From positions 4,705 through 68,704 of the forward strand of contig VZSF01011131.1 of NCBI GenBank assembly GCA_013398295.1: a stretch of DNA of 64,000 bases, read 5' to 3'. Position 1 is the first letter of the stretch. Each line of letters starts with the position of its first letter. Made by a program: the position numbers and the translations under genes. The notes under the pieces are model-generated. The model saw nothing but the letters and a program-made list of their open reading frames with translations, was not told where the DNA came from and did no database searches. Origin of the DNA: Chionis minor. Its lineage: Eukaryota > Chordata > Aves > Charadriiformes > Chionididae. Positions 36,441-49,200 of the stretch are shown here, one piece after another.

Positions 36441-39400
36441 TCCTAGCTGGTGCCAGTTAGCATCTACAACTGAGAAAAAGCTTTCTGTGCACCCTAAAGC
36501 TTCAGGTAGGAGGGAAGCACAGTTACAGGCAGCAATTCCAGGCAAGGTGCACAGATCCTGAAGTCAGCTGAGGTGTTTTTTTAAACAGGGAAGGTATGTC
36601 AAGAGTTAACTGATATTTGAACATTTTGACAGTTTTCTGCAGTGGGAGTTGTCCCTTGTGGATTTTTCCAGGTAATGCAAGGATCCATACAGCAAAGATA
36701 ATAAATTTTTTCTCCCCCACTGATGAGAATTACTGAACATAAAATTTGGCAGCATAAATTTTGGCAAATACGGGACAAGGGACACTTGCTCTGAGTGAAG
36801 ATCTAGAGGGAGGGAGACGTCTTCTCTAAGATTGCATATGAGCAGATTCATTTAGTTATTCTGACAATTCCTGCTGTAGACTCTCTCCACCACATGAAAT
36901 TCTTACTATGCAAGTGTTTCCTCATGAAGTATCCAGTCCTTAGTTACTGTGGCTGTCACATACAAATTAGGTTTAGAAGGGAGAATGGAAAAGATCAGAT
37001 TCCGGGTTTAGTCTTTTGAAGAGGACCTCATAGCTGTTATGTGATTCTTCTGATTATCTTTGGATGTAATTAATGATGACTTTGGAACCCCAGAGCTCAG
37101 CAGAACTGCTACTACTGTTCCTTTCCATCTCTGCTGCACTGAGATGGCCATTTAGGACATCCCTTTCCTAGCTGGTGGTGGGTAGAAACCCCAAACCTCT
37201 GTCAAACAGTGTGTCATGTGGTCAGTCTTTTTGGCTGTAGGCCAGCCAAGGAGAACAATGAACTTGAGTATGAGAGAAATACTATTAACTTCTTTTACAG
37301 GCATAATATTAAAACCTTCAGAAAAAACTTGCTGAGCTGCTTACAATTTCAAACATAACATTTTATTCCAAGGCTCTGCATTATTTCTAAAGTATTCTAG
37401 AGAAAATATGTGCTGAATGCCAGAAATAATACATCTTGCTGAGACAGATTTAAAATAGCAAGCATGTAAGGGTATACACAAAACCAAAAATGTCTGACAG
37501 GATTGATCAGAGCAGAAATGGAAGAGAGTATCTATAGGATACAAACATTTACAAGAAAAAGTCTCACAAATAAATTATTTAAAGTCTGTTGCCTGGGTCT
37601 TTCCAATAGCTTTTAAAATATTTTTTAGCAAGTTAAACCCAAGAAGGAATATGCAAGATGATAAACCAGAAACATCAAACTTTGTTCATGAAGGCAGTAT
37701 CACAGAATTCTTGTAATAGACAAAAAATATATGCAGTGATGGGAGATACAGAAGTTCACTAATGTGTAAATATATCAGTCATCCATTAGTAACAGCAAAC
37801 AGCTGTATTAATTTAAAAACGTACTGCAATCAGTCCAACATACCGCATATTTCCAAAGTTCTACTAGTTTCCATGGAAAAAATATGCTGGTTTGTTTTAA
37901 GTTAAAAAGAGGTTTGAAATAAGTGATCCATGTTACTTTTTTAAAAGCACTTTTAAAGTAAATGTTGGTTTAGTCTTTCCTCTGTTTCTGAAAAAGAATA
38001 TGATTCAAGCTTGCATTTTCTTTTCCACTGGTACACTAGTATTGATGAAGTCTCTAGCATAAATGTACAGTTTGTCCATTAGAACTTGGTTGTCTTTGCT
38101 GCTGAGATATTAAATAAAGGCACATTATTCCAGTATCAGAAGGGTGACAGAACCCAGGGTGGGTGTTGTATCTCAACATAACACATTTTGTATGGGACTC
38201 TGACACAGCCAGAGTGTTCCAAATGCAGTTGGTCCCAGAGTAGGAAATTTTGCTGATCCACACACTGAAGAGGCAAAGTTTACGTTTGAGTGAGTCCAGG
38301 TCACAAAAGAGGAGGTCATAAATTACTATCCGCATGGTTTTCATAAGTTTTGGTTTCAAAGTTTGCTGAGAATCAACCAAAAATGGAAGCTTGCCCCTCC
38401 CCAAAATAGGCAGCTAAATAAATCCATAATATAATATTGTAGATTTTTAATGGCATTAACAGTGACAGAATCTTTTTGTTTGGTTGGTTGGTTTTTTAAT
38501 GAGACCATCTCACAGAGTTAGTGAATCTGGGCCATTGCTTCTACTCACTGAAGCAGCCTTCATTTATAATCAGGAATACGGAACCAAATGGAGTTTGAAT
38601 TGGACTACACACATGGCATTTGCAATCACGTGATTTCCAGCTGCAGTAGCTATCAGTTTGAAGGGCTCTACCATGATGTTTTCGTGGATACTATTAACCC
38701 ACATTTATATAAGATCTGACTATTGTCTGTTCAATTTAATTACAATTCCTCAAAGACTGTAATTCCATTAAAAACAGTATCGATATTACAAAATGGACTT
38801 TAAAATACCTGCTTGAAGGCAAAGATTCACCCAGTAGTCTCTGTTCTCATGGTAAGCCTTCCAAATCGATGGGTGAAATGATTGGTGGCAGTCTTGGTAG
38901 CGGTCCTACAGAGCTAGTCTCTACAGCTGGCTGAGACCAGGTCTGGTGCTGCCGTCAAAACCAGGCGCTCAAGCCACGCAAGTGTTAACAAGCAAGCTGG
39001 TGCAGAGCAGCTCCTCCCCTGAGTCCTGATGTCCACAGGAGGTGGAGAGATCCAGCCCCGCTTCATTTGTTTGTAGCATATGGATGAACTGAGCATGGCC
39101 AAGCGTGACCTCGGTCTGGCCTCATCTAGCAGCAGGCATGGCAGAAGAATGTGCAGCCATGGCAGAAGGCTTTAGTGCCTCACTGAAGTAAAAGGCTGTG
39201 GGTTGTCCCTTGTATCTGAGCTCGGATTTCCTTAAGCGCGGCGTGTAGAGTATGTGTCTTAAGCTACAGACTTAGGCTGTGGCCAACCAGAAGCTAACGG
39301 TGTGGTTTATGCAGTTGTACTGTGGGCACTGCAAAAGGCAGATAACAGATCTCTCTACAAGATGGAGAGATGTTCTTAGAACATGCTGGAGGACCTCGCA

Positions 39401-39775
39401 GTTAGCCTTCAATTCAGTAACTGAAGGGCGTGAAGTAACCTAAAGGCACGATCCACTCCCTTTGTCTAAGTGTAAATTTAAGGCAGCTCAATGTAGCAAG
39501 TGCTAAAAGGAAACTCATTCTAGCCCTGTAAGAGAGGGGTAAGTAGGGATATAGCAGTAGCGGTGAGAACATGGTAGTTGCAGGGTGTTCAAAGTAATAA
39601 ACATGCTCAGATTAATCAGTACTGGAGGCAGGTCAAGAATGGGTAATTGGGAGAAAATTTACTACAATCTTAAGTTTCAGCTATCAAAAAAATGCTAACA
39701 TCATTAACTTGACTGGGTAGACTGGACTTCAAAACAAATTCAAACTAAACCATCTCCTAAGTAGGTTTATCAAAA
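36441..39775. other. Intergenic sequence
   Basis: Mostly AT-rich, with no supported gene. The part at 38900-39200 is GC-richer but only short frames are open. Nothing recognised. Confidence 0.55.
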
Positions 39776-39788
39776 AGTGAGAGACTGA

Positions 39789-41122
39789 TAGTAAGGGATC
39801 CTTGGAAAGGTGATGGAATAGCTTATTCTGGATGTAATCTCAAAGCATGTGGAGGAAGATGTTATCAGGCATGGTCAACATGGATTCACCAAGGGGAAAT
39901 CATGCTTGACCAATCTGATAGCCTTCTATGATGGCATGACTGACTCGGTAGATGAGGGGAGGGCAGCGGACGTAGTCTACCTTGACTTTAGCAAGGGTTT
40001 TGACACCGTCTCCCATAACATCCTCGTAGGTAAGCTTAGGAAGTGTGGGTTAGATGAAAGGACAGTGGGGTGGATTGAAAACTGGCTGGCAGGTGGAGCT
40101 CAGAGGGTTGTGATCAGTGGGGCAGTGTCTAATTGGAGGCCTGTAACTGGTGGTGTTTCCCAGGGCTCAGTGCTGGGTCCAGTCCTGTTCAGTGTATTCA
40201 TCAGTGAGGTGCACGAAGGGATGGAGTGTACCCTCAGCAGGTTTGCTGATGACTCGGAACTGGGAGGGGTGGCTGACACACCAGAAGGCCGTGCTGCCAT
40301 TCAGCGAGACCTGGGCAGGCTGGAGAGTTGGGCAGAGAGAAACCATATGAGATTCAACACAGGCAAGTGTAGGGTCCTGCACCTGGGAAGGAATAACCCC
40401 ATGCGGCAGTACAGGTTGGGGCTGACCTGCTGGAAAGCAGCTGTGCAGAGAGGGACCTGGGAGTCCTGGTGGACAACAGGACGACCATGAGCCAGCAATG
40501 TGCCCTTGTGGCCAGGAAGGCCAATGGCATCCTGGGGTGCATCACGAGGAGTGTGGGAAGCAGGTGGAGGGAGGTCATCGTCCCCCTCTACTCTGCCCTG
40601 GTGAGGCCACATCTGGAGTAGTGTGTCCAGTTCTGGGCTGCTGGGTTCAAGAAGGACAGGGAACTGCTGGAGAGGGTACAGCGAAGGACTGCAAAGATGA
40701 TGAGGAGACTGGAGCACCTTTCTTATGAGGCTTTCTTATAAGGCTGAGGGAGTTGGGTCTTTTTAGTCTGGAGAGGAGAAGAGTGAGGGGGGATCTCATC
40801 AATGTTTACAAATACTTAAAGGGAGGGTGCCAGGAGGAGGGGGCCAGTGTTTTTTCAGTGGTGCCCAGTGATAGGACAAGTGGTAACGGGCACAGGAAGC
40901 TCCATCTGAACGTGAGGAGGAACTTCTTCACTTCGGGGGTGGCAGAGCACTGGAACAGGTTGCTCAGAGAGGTGGTGGAGTCTTTGACTCTGGAGACATT
41001 CAAAACCCACCTGGATGCTGCTGTCCTGTGCAACCTGCTGTAGGTGGACCTGCTCTGGCAGGGGGGTTGGACTAGATGATCTCCAGAGGTCCCTTCCATC
41101 CACAGTGATTCTGTGATTCTTT
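39789..41122 (+). mobile_element. CR1 LINE, 5'-truncated copy with reverse transcriptase C-terminal half
   Basis: A 213-codon frame at 39849-40490 carries RT box A ([18 protein letters not shown]) and box C (FADDSELGG), then a frameshift and, at about 40619, a TAG. The 3' end has CTGGAGACATTCAAAACCCA, GGTTGGACTAGATGATCTCC and an ATTCTGTGATTCT tail. The tract 40021-40730 differs from 8685-9394 at only two positions, while sequence on either side is much less alike. A 13-base near-duplicate (40718-40743) sits at the downstream edge. It lies between the genes, downstream of TSHR. Confidence 0.92.
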
Positions 41123-41839
41123 GAATTTTTGCAGCACACAGAAAAATGCCATCACGTTTCTTACCTGTTATCTTACGAACAGCCACAAAATCAGTGTCGT
41201 TTGCCTTTTGTCCCTATAAAGGCAATATGCAGAGAGTTCTTTTCCTATCTCACTCAGCTAAACCAAGAACTGCCAGCAAAAGATGAGCTGTGTTTTAGGT
41301 CAGGATGGCAGAAGCAGAAGGAATCTGTTCTATTTTAGGCCCTGGTGGAAGGTTTAGAAATTTGCCAGTAGAAAACCAATTGAACTTTCTGACACATAGG
41401 CAGTTGTCATTTGAGAACTTCAACCTTTAATATTTTTTTAAAAATCATGTTTTAATTATAAAAATTTATGTCCTTTTCTTAGTCATACGAGTACCCCCGA
41501 GTTTTATGCTTGGTCTCCTACTTAATTAAATTTTTTAGATGAGGGTATGTTTCATATTTGCTGAGTCTGTATGTATTAATTTTCCTATTTAGATAGAGCG
41601 TTCACATCTACTTCCAGCATTACCATGAAAACAGCGTCTTTTGATCTGCACTGATAAAAGTGTGAGACGAGAGGTCCAAATGAGTGACTTGTCTAAGAGG
41701 AGACCACTGTGAAGGTACTTTAGATATCACAAAGGATAGGCTAGGGAAAAAAGATACAGAGAATATGTTATCTTCTCACTCAGTTCCCTGTATGCACAAT
41801 CGCCTCTTGACCAGACTGTGGCTGTGATACTTTGAGATG
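41123..41839 (-). other. TSHR: TSHR 3' UTR and downstream sequence
   Basis: The sequence between the CR1 3' end and the TSHR stop codon is AT-rich. The only poly(A) signal I find on the - strand is ATTAAA (+ strand TTTAAT at 41426-41431), which would give a UTR of roughly 420-440 bases. The true transcript end may be elsewhere, even beyond the CR1. Confidence 0.4.
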
Positions 41840-43250
41840 TTATAGCTCAGTCTGCTTGCATTCTTCCATGAGAATTTGGTTCTGGATTGTCACGGCGGGA
41901 AGGTAATCGTTGCCTGGGTCTTGAATGCTTGTAGGAATCTGACCTATCCCTCGGCTGATCCTCTGCCCGTAAGAGCCGCTGCTGTTTTTGGCTGAGATTG
42001 TCTGACCTCTGTAGACTTGAGCCTGATGCTCACATATACCAAACTTGCTTAGCAGGATAAACACATCTCTTCGGAAAGCCTTGGTGAAAATAGCATAAAG
42101 AAAGGGGTTGGCACAAGAATTGAGTGGGTAGAAGAGTACCAGCAAAATCTTGGAATTGGTGACAGTTATCAGTGGTTTGTTCATAATGGCAGATAAAGCA
42201 TGGAAAGAGATGGGAGCCATGCACAGAAAGTCAGTGAAAATCAACACAGCCATCCGCTTGGCAATTTTGGTGTCTTTGTCCCCTGACTTGTACTGAGGGT
42301 TTCGCACAGTTACATAGATTTTTATGTAGCAGGCACAAATGATGACAAAAGCAATGATGTTACATAGCAAAACGAAGACAACGTAGGCTTCAGCCACAGG
42401 TGTTTCGGTGTCCATGGGCAAGCAGATGCTGACTTTGCTGTAGCTGCTGACGCCAACCAGTGGCAGAAGGGCGAGCAGAAAGCAGGAGAGCCACCCTCCC
42501 AGCATGATAACCAAGGCGTGCCGGAGGCGAATCTTTCGGTCTGGGCGCATGGCAAAAGTGATGGCATACCAGCGCTCCAGGGTGATCACAGTCAGCGTGT
42601 ACACAGAAAGTTCGCTAGCAAAGACCGTGAAAAAGCCAGCTGTGTTGCAGCCAGGCCCCGTCTGCCACTCTATAGCGTGGTTATAGTACTCCGACCTGGT
42701 GTGGAGGTCCACCGAAGCGATCAGGAGGAGGTATAACCCCATGCAAAAATCCGCAAAGGCCAAGTTACACATCAGAAAGCGTGGTACAGTCAGTTTATAG
42801 TGGCTGGTGAGAAGGATGAAAAGGACGAAAATGTTACCTAGGATGGCCAGCAGGTTCACAAACCACACCACAATCCTCAGAAACTGATATCCCATTATGT
42901 CCTCACAGGGATTAAACTCATCAGGCTCGGGAGTGCATATTACATCTTCATTGCCTCCACAGACAGGATAGTCATAATGACTGTCAAAGGTCTGGATGTC
43001 TTCTATTTGAGGGTTCTTGAGCTCTTGGCCAAACCCAAGATTTCCTTCTCCATGCTCTTCCAAAAAGATGTAATAATGGGAATTTTCATGAACATTCGTG
43101 AACTTGGTGTTTTTGTCATACACAGTGTCGGTGTGGTCTGTGTATTCTTCTGCATAATCTTTGTAAAATGGACCTCCAAGAGTTTTGACTGATCTCCTCT
43201 TACGAAAGCTGTGACTGCTGCTCTGGTTACATGTCAGATACTCCAGGATT
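41840..43250 (-). CDS. TSHR: TSHR exon 10 (hinge end, seven-helix domain, tail)
   Basis: Acceptor CTCTACTCTTTCAG, one base completing Gly, then 469 codons and TAA at 41840-41842. By exon residue: 1-122 is the hinge, with a furin-type RKRR at 16-19 and a sulphation-type YDY near 92-94. TM1 starts near 123, the ERW version of the DRY motif is at 225-227, the TM6 text [10 protein letters not shown] is near 337-346, and the NPxxY-type NPFLY is at 381-385. The cytoplasmic tail begins near 392, carries the CEHQ (human CKRQ) segment and ends QTEL, keeping a class-I PDZ-ligand pattern like the human QTVL. The frame is intact. Confidence 0.97.
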
Positions 43251-46200
43251 CTGAAAGAGTAGAGGGGGAAATCACCAATGGCCTTCCTGGTCTGACTGGA
43301 GACCAGTGAGTAAACAAAGGGAACGCTTCAAAAGCAAATCATCATGAATGAAAACATAGCTATAAAAACGTGATCGGATATGTTGCTGTTAACATATAGT
43401 GAACAATAAGCTTGAGCGTTTCAGAACTTTTTTTTAAACTATATTTTTTCCTTTCTCTGTTGCTATCAGCTATCCCTAGTTCCTTATCAGCTATCCCTAG
43501 ATACTTGTTCAGCATCCATAATCCCTCGTCAACTCTTGGGATCTACTTTCTTAGTAGGTAACAAGACTTTTATCTGCTATTTATAACTTCTTAGATAATA
43601 CACACGGTATTACTTTCCTTTTCAGTTTTGCTCACAAATCAATTTCTCACAGAACTTCCATCATTTTAATTTCTGTTCTATGTATTTCCTTTAGATGCTT
43701 TATAACTAACTAGCAGTGTAGTGGTGAGGAATCCTGTACCTCGTAGTGTGATGCACTTGTATTTGTAATCAAAAATAGTTCATACTTTTTACTAGGAAAA
43801 AAATTGCAATTTGGCATCAATTTGTTTTTTTAATCACTGTGACTGACTGTCACTTAAACTTCAGTGTTTCTTATTTCCAGGTGTGTAGAAATTGAGATTG
43901 CTTATAATTTGAGATTGCATACAATTCACTCAGAAATTTTCATCTCTACTAATAGACATGCAAATGCTTGTTTCTTTCAGTCATTAGATTGTGCTAGTTT
44001 CTTTCTGCACATTCTTCCTGTCCAGCTTTTGAATCTCTCCACTCCTCTGTTTCTGTCCTCGCTTTCCCAGTCCATTGTAATTGTGAATGTTATTGCTTTG
44101 TGAGTTTATCATTGAATAATTCACATACTTGTCATAGCATATTTTTAATGTACTTTACTGTACTATGCATTCAAACCACAAATACTGCAATACTGAATAC
44201 TGGGGCTGTCTTCCTAAATCAGAGAATGTCCTCTATACCTAGAAAAAATTTTCACAAAAATGCCAGTAGATGTTAATTTTCTATTAATACTAGAACATAG
44301 TCTTCACTTACATACTTTAAAATTGAATGTAAGGTAGTGAAACTCACCCACTGTTTTTTTTCCAGCTCTTGAAAGCACAGCAGTGACTTGGATATGATAG
44401 GTCAGCTCGCATTAGCTGAAGAAACACTTTTACAGCTGGTAATTTCTTTAAAGTCCATGTATTTTTGGCCATTAATTCTTTAAGGCTTTCCAGTCCTTTA
44501 GCTGGAAGGTTAGCAACAGCTGTTCTGGAGACATCACTAGGTAAAGGAAAAAAAAGATCAGAATATCCGGTGACTGGCCCAGAATTTTTTCAGATTCTCA
44601 CAGTAGTTTAGGAATTTCACAGAACTGTACAGCAAAAATCAAATCCAGAGGAGATGTGGATTTCGTATGACTTTGCTAGGTTCTGCTATCATTCAAATTC
44701 AAGGAGGATATGAATTCCTCCTGTGATTTTCTCTGTGTATTAAAGTTCTTGTCTTTAGTGTTTCGTAGTGCAGAATATGGATAATAAATATCAGGAATTT
44801 TAAAATTATACCTTTAAAGCCAACCAGATACAAATGCATATGCAAAAATAAAGTCTAAAAAATTCTTTAAAGAAATCACATCTTCTATTGGAAGAGCTAT
44901 TTTAGACCTCTTTAGACTTATTGTAACCTATTAGGATACCTCAATAGAAAGCATTGTAATTACTAAAACAATGTTCTTCATAAACTGAAATTAAAATCTT
45001 CTATCTCAGTCCATGCTGAAACTCTCAGAAAAAGTAGCATTATGTTTTCTGCTTTCTATTTCTCTGGTACCGAGTCCACCTCAGCAGATACATTGCACAG
45101 TTCATGGGGAAGGTCTATTTCCTTTAGAACTGCCAGGTGAATGTCATCTGGTCCTGCTAGTGTTTCCCGCTCATTTTTTGCTTTGTCCCAAAACATCTTC
45201 TACTGACACTTGAAGTCAAGATATTTTCCCAGTTATATGCTGTAAAAAAGTAACGTTGTAAAAAAGGTTCTAGTGTAGGAACATTGTTTGAGCACTTCCA
45301 TCAAGAACACCCTAATAATAAATAATTCAGCTTTTTTCTATTCACATTGTGGTGAATGGAGTTAAATCCAGTTGGTGGTGGCTCACAAGGGGTGTTCCCC
45401 AGGGCTCAGGATTAGGGCCAGTCCTCTTTAACATAAACAACCTGGATGAGGGGATCAAGTGCACCCTCAGTAAGTTTGCAGACAACACCAAGTTGAGAGG
45501 GAGTGTTGATCTGCTTGAGGGTAGAATGGCTCTACAGAGGGACCTGGACAGGCTGGATTGATGGGCTGAGGCCAATGGTGTAAGGTTCAACGAGGGCAAG
45601 TGTTGGGTCCTGCACTTGGGCCACAACAACCCCATGCAGCGCTACAGGCTTGGGGGAGAGTGGCTGGAAAGCTGCCTGGGGGAAAAGGATCTGGGGGGGT
45701 TGGTCAACAGCCGGCTGCATATGAGCCAGCAGTGTGCCCAGGTGGCCAAGAAGGCCAAGAGCACCCTGGCCTGTATCAGGAATATTGTGGCCAGCAGGAC
45801 TAAGGAAGTGATCGTCCCCCTGTACTCAGCACTGGTGAGGCTGCACCTCAAATACTATGTTCGGTTTTGGGCCCCTCACTACAGGAGGGACACTGAGGTG
45901 CTGGAGCATGACCAGAGGACAACAAACCTGGTGAGGGGCCTAGAGCAGAAGTCTTATGAGGAACAGCTGAGGGAACTGGGGTTGTTCAGCCTGGAGGAGA
46001 GGAGGCTGAAGGGAGACCTTATCGCTCTCTACAACTACCTGACAGGAGACTGTAGAAAATTGGGGGGCGGTCTCTTCTCCCAGGTAACAAGCAATAGGAC
46101 AAGAGGAAATAGCCTCAAATTATGCCAGGAGAGGTTTCGGATGGATATGAGGAAAAATTTCTTTATCAAAAGGGTTATCAAGCATTGGAACAGGCTGCCC

Positions 46201-49200
46201 AGGGAAGTGGTTGAGTCACCATCCCTAGAGGTATTTAAAAGATGGGTAGACATGGTGTTTATAGTTCAGTGGTGGTTTTGGCAGTATTAGGTTAATGGTT
46301 GGACTCGATGATCCTTCCAACCTAGACAATTCTGATTCTATGCATTGTTTCCCAAGATATCTGCTTTTATCTCTCTAGAATTTTCACCCACTGGCTGGTG
46401 TCTTGCACCTAAAAGAAAATGATTACTAATTTTATGCTTTAAACAAATTGCTTCAAAAATGGTCTTTTTTTTTTCTTTTGATTTGCTTGTATTTGTTTTT
46501 AAATTGTTAGAAATTGCTTCCTCTTTCTGTAGGAGGGCTTTTTTACCTCTAATAGCTTCTTTGCTATCATACATATTTGAATGTGTTACAGCTAGTTGAT
46601 ATCAACCACATAAACCTCTTTTTCTTCTTTTGGAGTCCTTTTTTGATAGATAGTGTATGTTCCTACCAAGCCCCTGAATTAGCTCTTAGAAGATTGAGTG
46701 CTGCCTTCTATAATTTTATCCTTTAAAGAATCACAGAGCCGTTGAGCTTCCAGATCATCCAGTCTGACCTCCCTGATGAAAGCAGGGTCACCTGGAGCAG
46801 GTTGCTTAGAGCTGTGTTTTGTTGACTTTCCAGTATCTCCAGGACTGGATACTCCACAGCCTCTCCAGCATTTGACCACTCTCACAGTAAAGAAGTCTTC
46901 TTTTATGTTGAAATGGACCTTCCTGTATTTCAGTTTGTGCCTGTTGCCTCTTGTCCTGTCACTGGACACCACTGAGGCTGGCTCAGTCTTCTCAGTTCCA
47001 GCCACCTCCACACACCCAAGGATTTATACATATTGATAAGATTCCCTTGACTCTTCTCCAGACTAAACATTTCCAACTCTCTCAGCCTATCATGCTATGA
47101 CAGACACTCCAATCCCTTAATCAACTTAGTGGCCTTCTCCTTTTTTGTTTTGTTTGGTTTGTTTTGTTGGTTTTTTCCCACTAATTTCTTCATTTTATAG
47201 AGCTCTCCTCCTGAAGCAAAATGTCTTGGTAAACTAGATCTCAGACTAGACCTTACCAAGACAAGGCTGGCCTTTCAGCAACCGCCATGGGTTTCCATCA
47301 AGTCCTCATGGTGGTGGCAGCTACCTGCAGGAAGGGAACATGGTTAAATGCTGTGTGATGGGAGGTGCTAAGACTTTTTGGAAGGGAAATGACACCTCAC
47401 ACACTCTTGGGAGTTCTTTGAGGATGTTCTGGCAGAACCATATGGAGAAAGATGATCCTGTTTGTACAATGAATTGGGATTTCTGAAAAAGCCTTGACAA
47501 AATCAGCTGTTGAGTAACTCCTCTGTTTTTTGACAAGGGGAGTGGCTCCCCTCGGTTAATTAAAAAAATGAAGAAGTGGGAGAAAAGCCTGGGAACACAT
47601 GATAAGTTTTCGTGCTAGAGGAAGAATGGAAAATGAATTGGTATCTCAAGATATGCATCATTGCAGCAGAGGCCCACAGAGGCTCTGCTGGTACTACTGA
47701 AATGTTCATAAACAGTCTGGAAAGAGAATGAGAGTAGCTGCAGCAAAGCTTGTTTCCAACACAAAATAATACAAGGTAGTGAAAACTAAAGGTGATTGTC
47801 TAAAGAAGCAGAAGGATCGTGCAATACTAAGTGACTGAGCAGTAAAATAATTGACGTGATTCAATACTGATGAATGTAAAGTGCATTTAGGAAAAAGCAG
47901 GCTTAACTGTGCATGGGTGACAATGGGGTTTCATTTACCTATTGCTCTGAAAAGATCTTGGAGCCCTCTCTGCAAATGTCAGGTCAGTGCTATTTAGTAA
48001 TGTTGAAGGGAAATAGAATGCTAAGAATTTTAGGAAAGAAATAGAAATCAGGACAGAAAGACTCCACTTTGCAAATCTAATCTGACTGCGTCATAAATAC
48101 TATATGCAGTTCTGGAAATAATATATGCAGAATATAAGAGCACAGCAAGCTACAGCAGGCATGATTAAAAGTATCAAATTGTTTATACATGAAGTAACGA
48201 GGAGTAGGTAAGGACTTTTCTCTTCGGAAAAGCTAGAACTGGAAGCAGCAGGAGACTATATATGCCATGCATATTGTAAAGAACATGATTGGGAATGATT
48301 ATTCATTCTTGTGAGATGAGTTTTGGGGCATCTAAGAATGCAAGGCAAGAGACTTAAAAATGGGAAAATGTATAATCTTTTCACAAAATCGCATCATTAA
48401 ATTGTTGTCCTGGTTTGAGGTAAAACAAGACCAATTTTGTTCAGTAACTCTGCTTTCTAACTAGGCCTTTTCTAACTGCTGAAATTGGAAGCACGTTGTG
48501 CAGAAAACTGCTCTTTCTCAGAGCGCTAAGACTCATGTTTATAGCTGATGGCGAGGCACGGTATGCAGAGGGGCCCTTGCTCATACTTACTGCTGTAACG
48601 ACCAAGGGCAGACAACTTTAATTGCCCCGTTGGAGGGTCGGAAGCGGAAAAGCATAGGGGGTCCCACCTGTGGGGAGGAAGGGACAGGACAGGTGACCCA
48701 AAACTGACCAAACAGGGTATTCCATCCCATCTGCATCATGCTCGTTATAAAAGCTGAGGGATCAAAGGGGCAGCCTTCTTGCTCTGGCTCGCTCTTTCTG
48801 CAATGGCCGGCGTCCGAGGAGGACTCCATCTGTTCGTCTGCCTTCGATCCTGACCCGTGTGTTCCTGAATCCAGTTCCCATCCGTCACTGAGTCCAGTCT
48901 GGGACTTCCCCAGTGCCTGCTGGTGACGTGATTGTCATCCTGGGAGCTTGATGCAGTTTTGTACATATTTCATTATTTTCTTTTTATTATTCTTTATATT
49001 TCATTAAAGTAGTTTAGTTCTTACTAAACTAGTCTCTCTGTTTCCTGCTCGGCAGGAGAGAGGGAACAGCTGTTGCTCAGCTTGCTTGGGCCGATCCGGC
49101 CCAAACCCACGACAATTGAGAAAGTCAGTGCCGTGGTTCATTGTGCAGACCAAATAACAAGGTAACAAGGACAATATCCCTTTTTGGGTTTGGTTTTTGG

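Noticed and set aside
38914..39150. GC-richer patch with a 62-codon minus-strand ORF as a gene
   Set aside because: Short frames on both strands, no splice context and no recognisable domain.
43123..43123. Starting the TSHR reading frame at the GTG codon here
   Set aside because: The frame continues upstream in clear TSHR sequence to the splice acceptor at 43251-43253, so this is an internal Val.
42504..43192. Plus-strand ORFs opposite TSHR exon 10
   Set aside because: Antisense shadows of a conserved coding exon.
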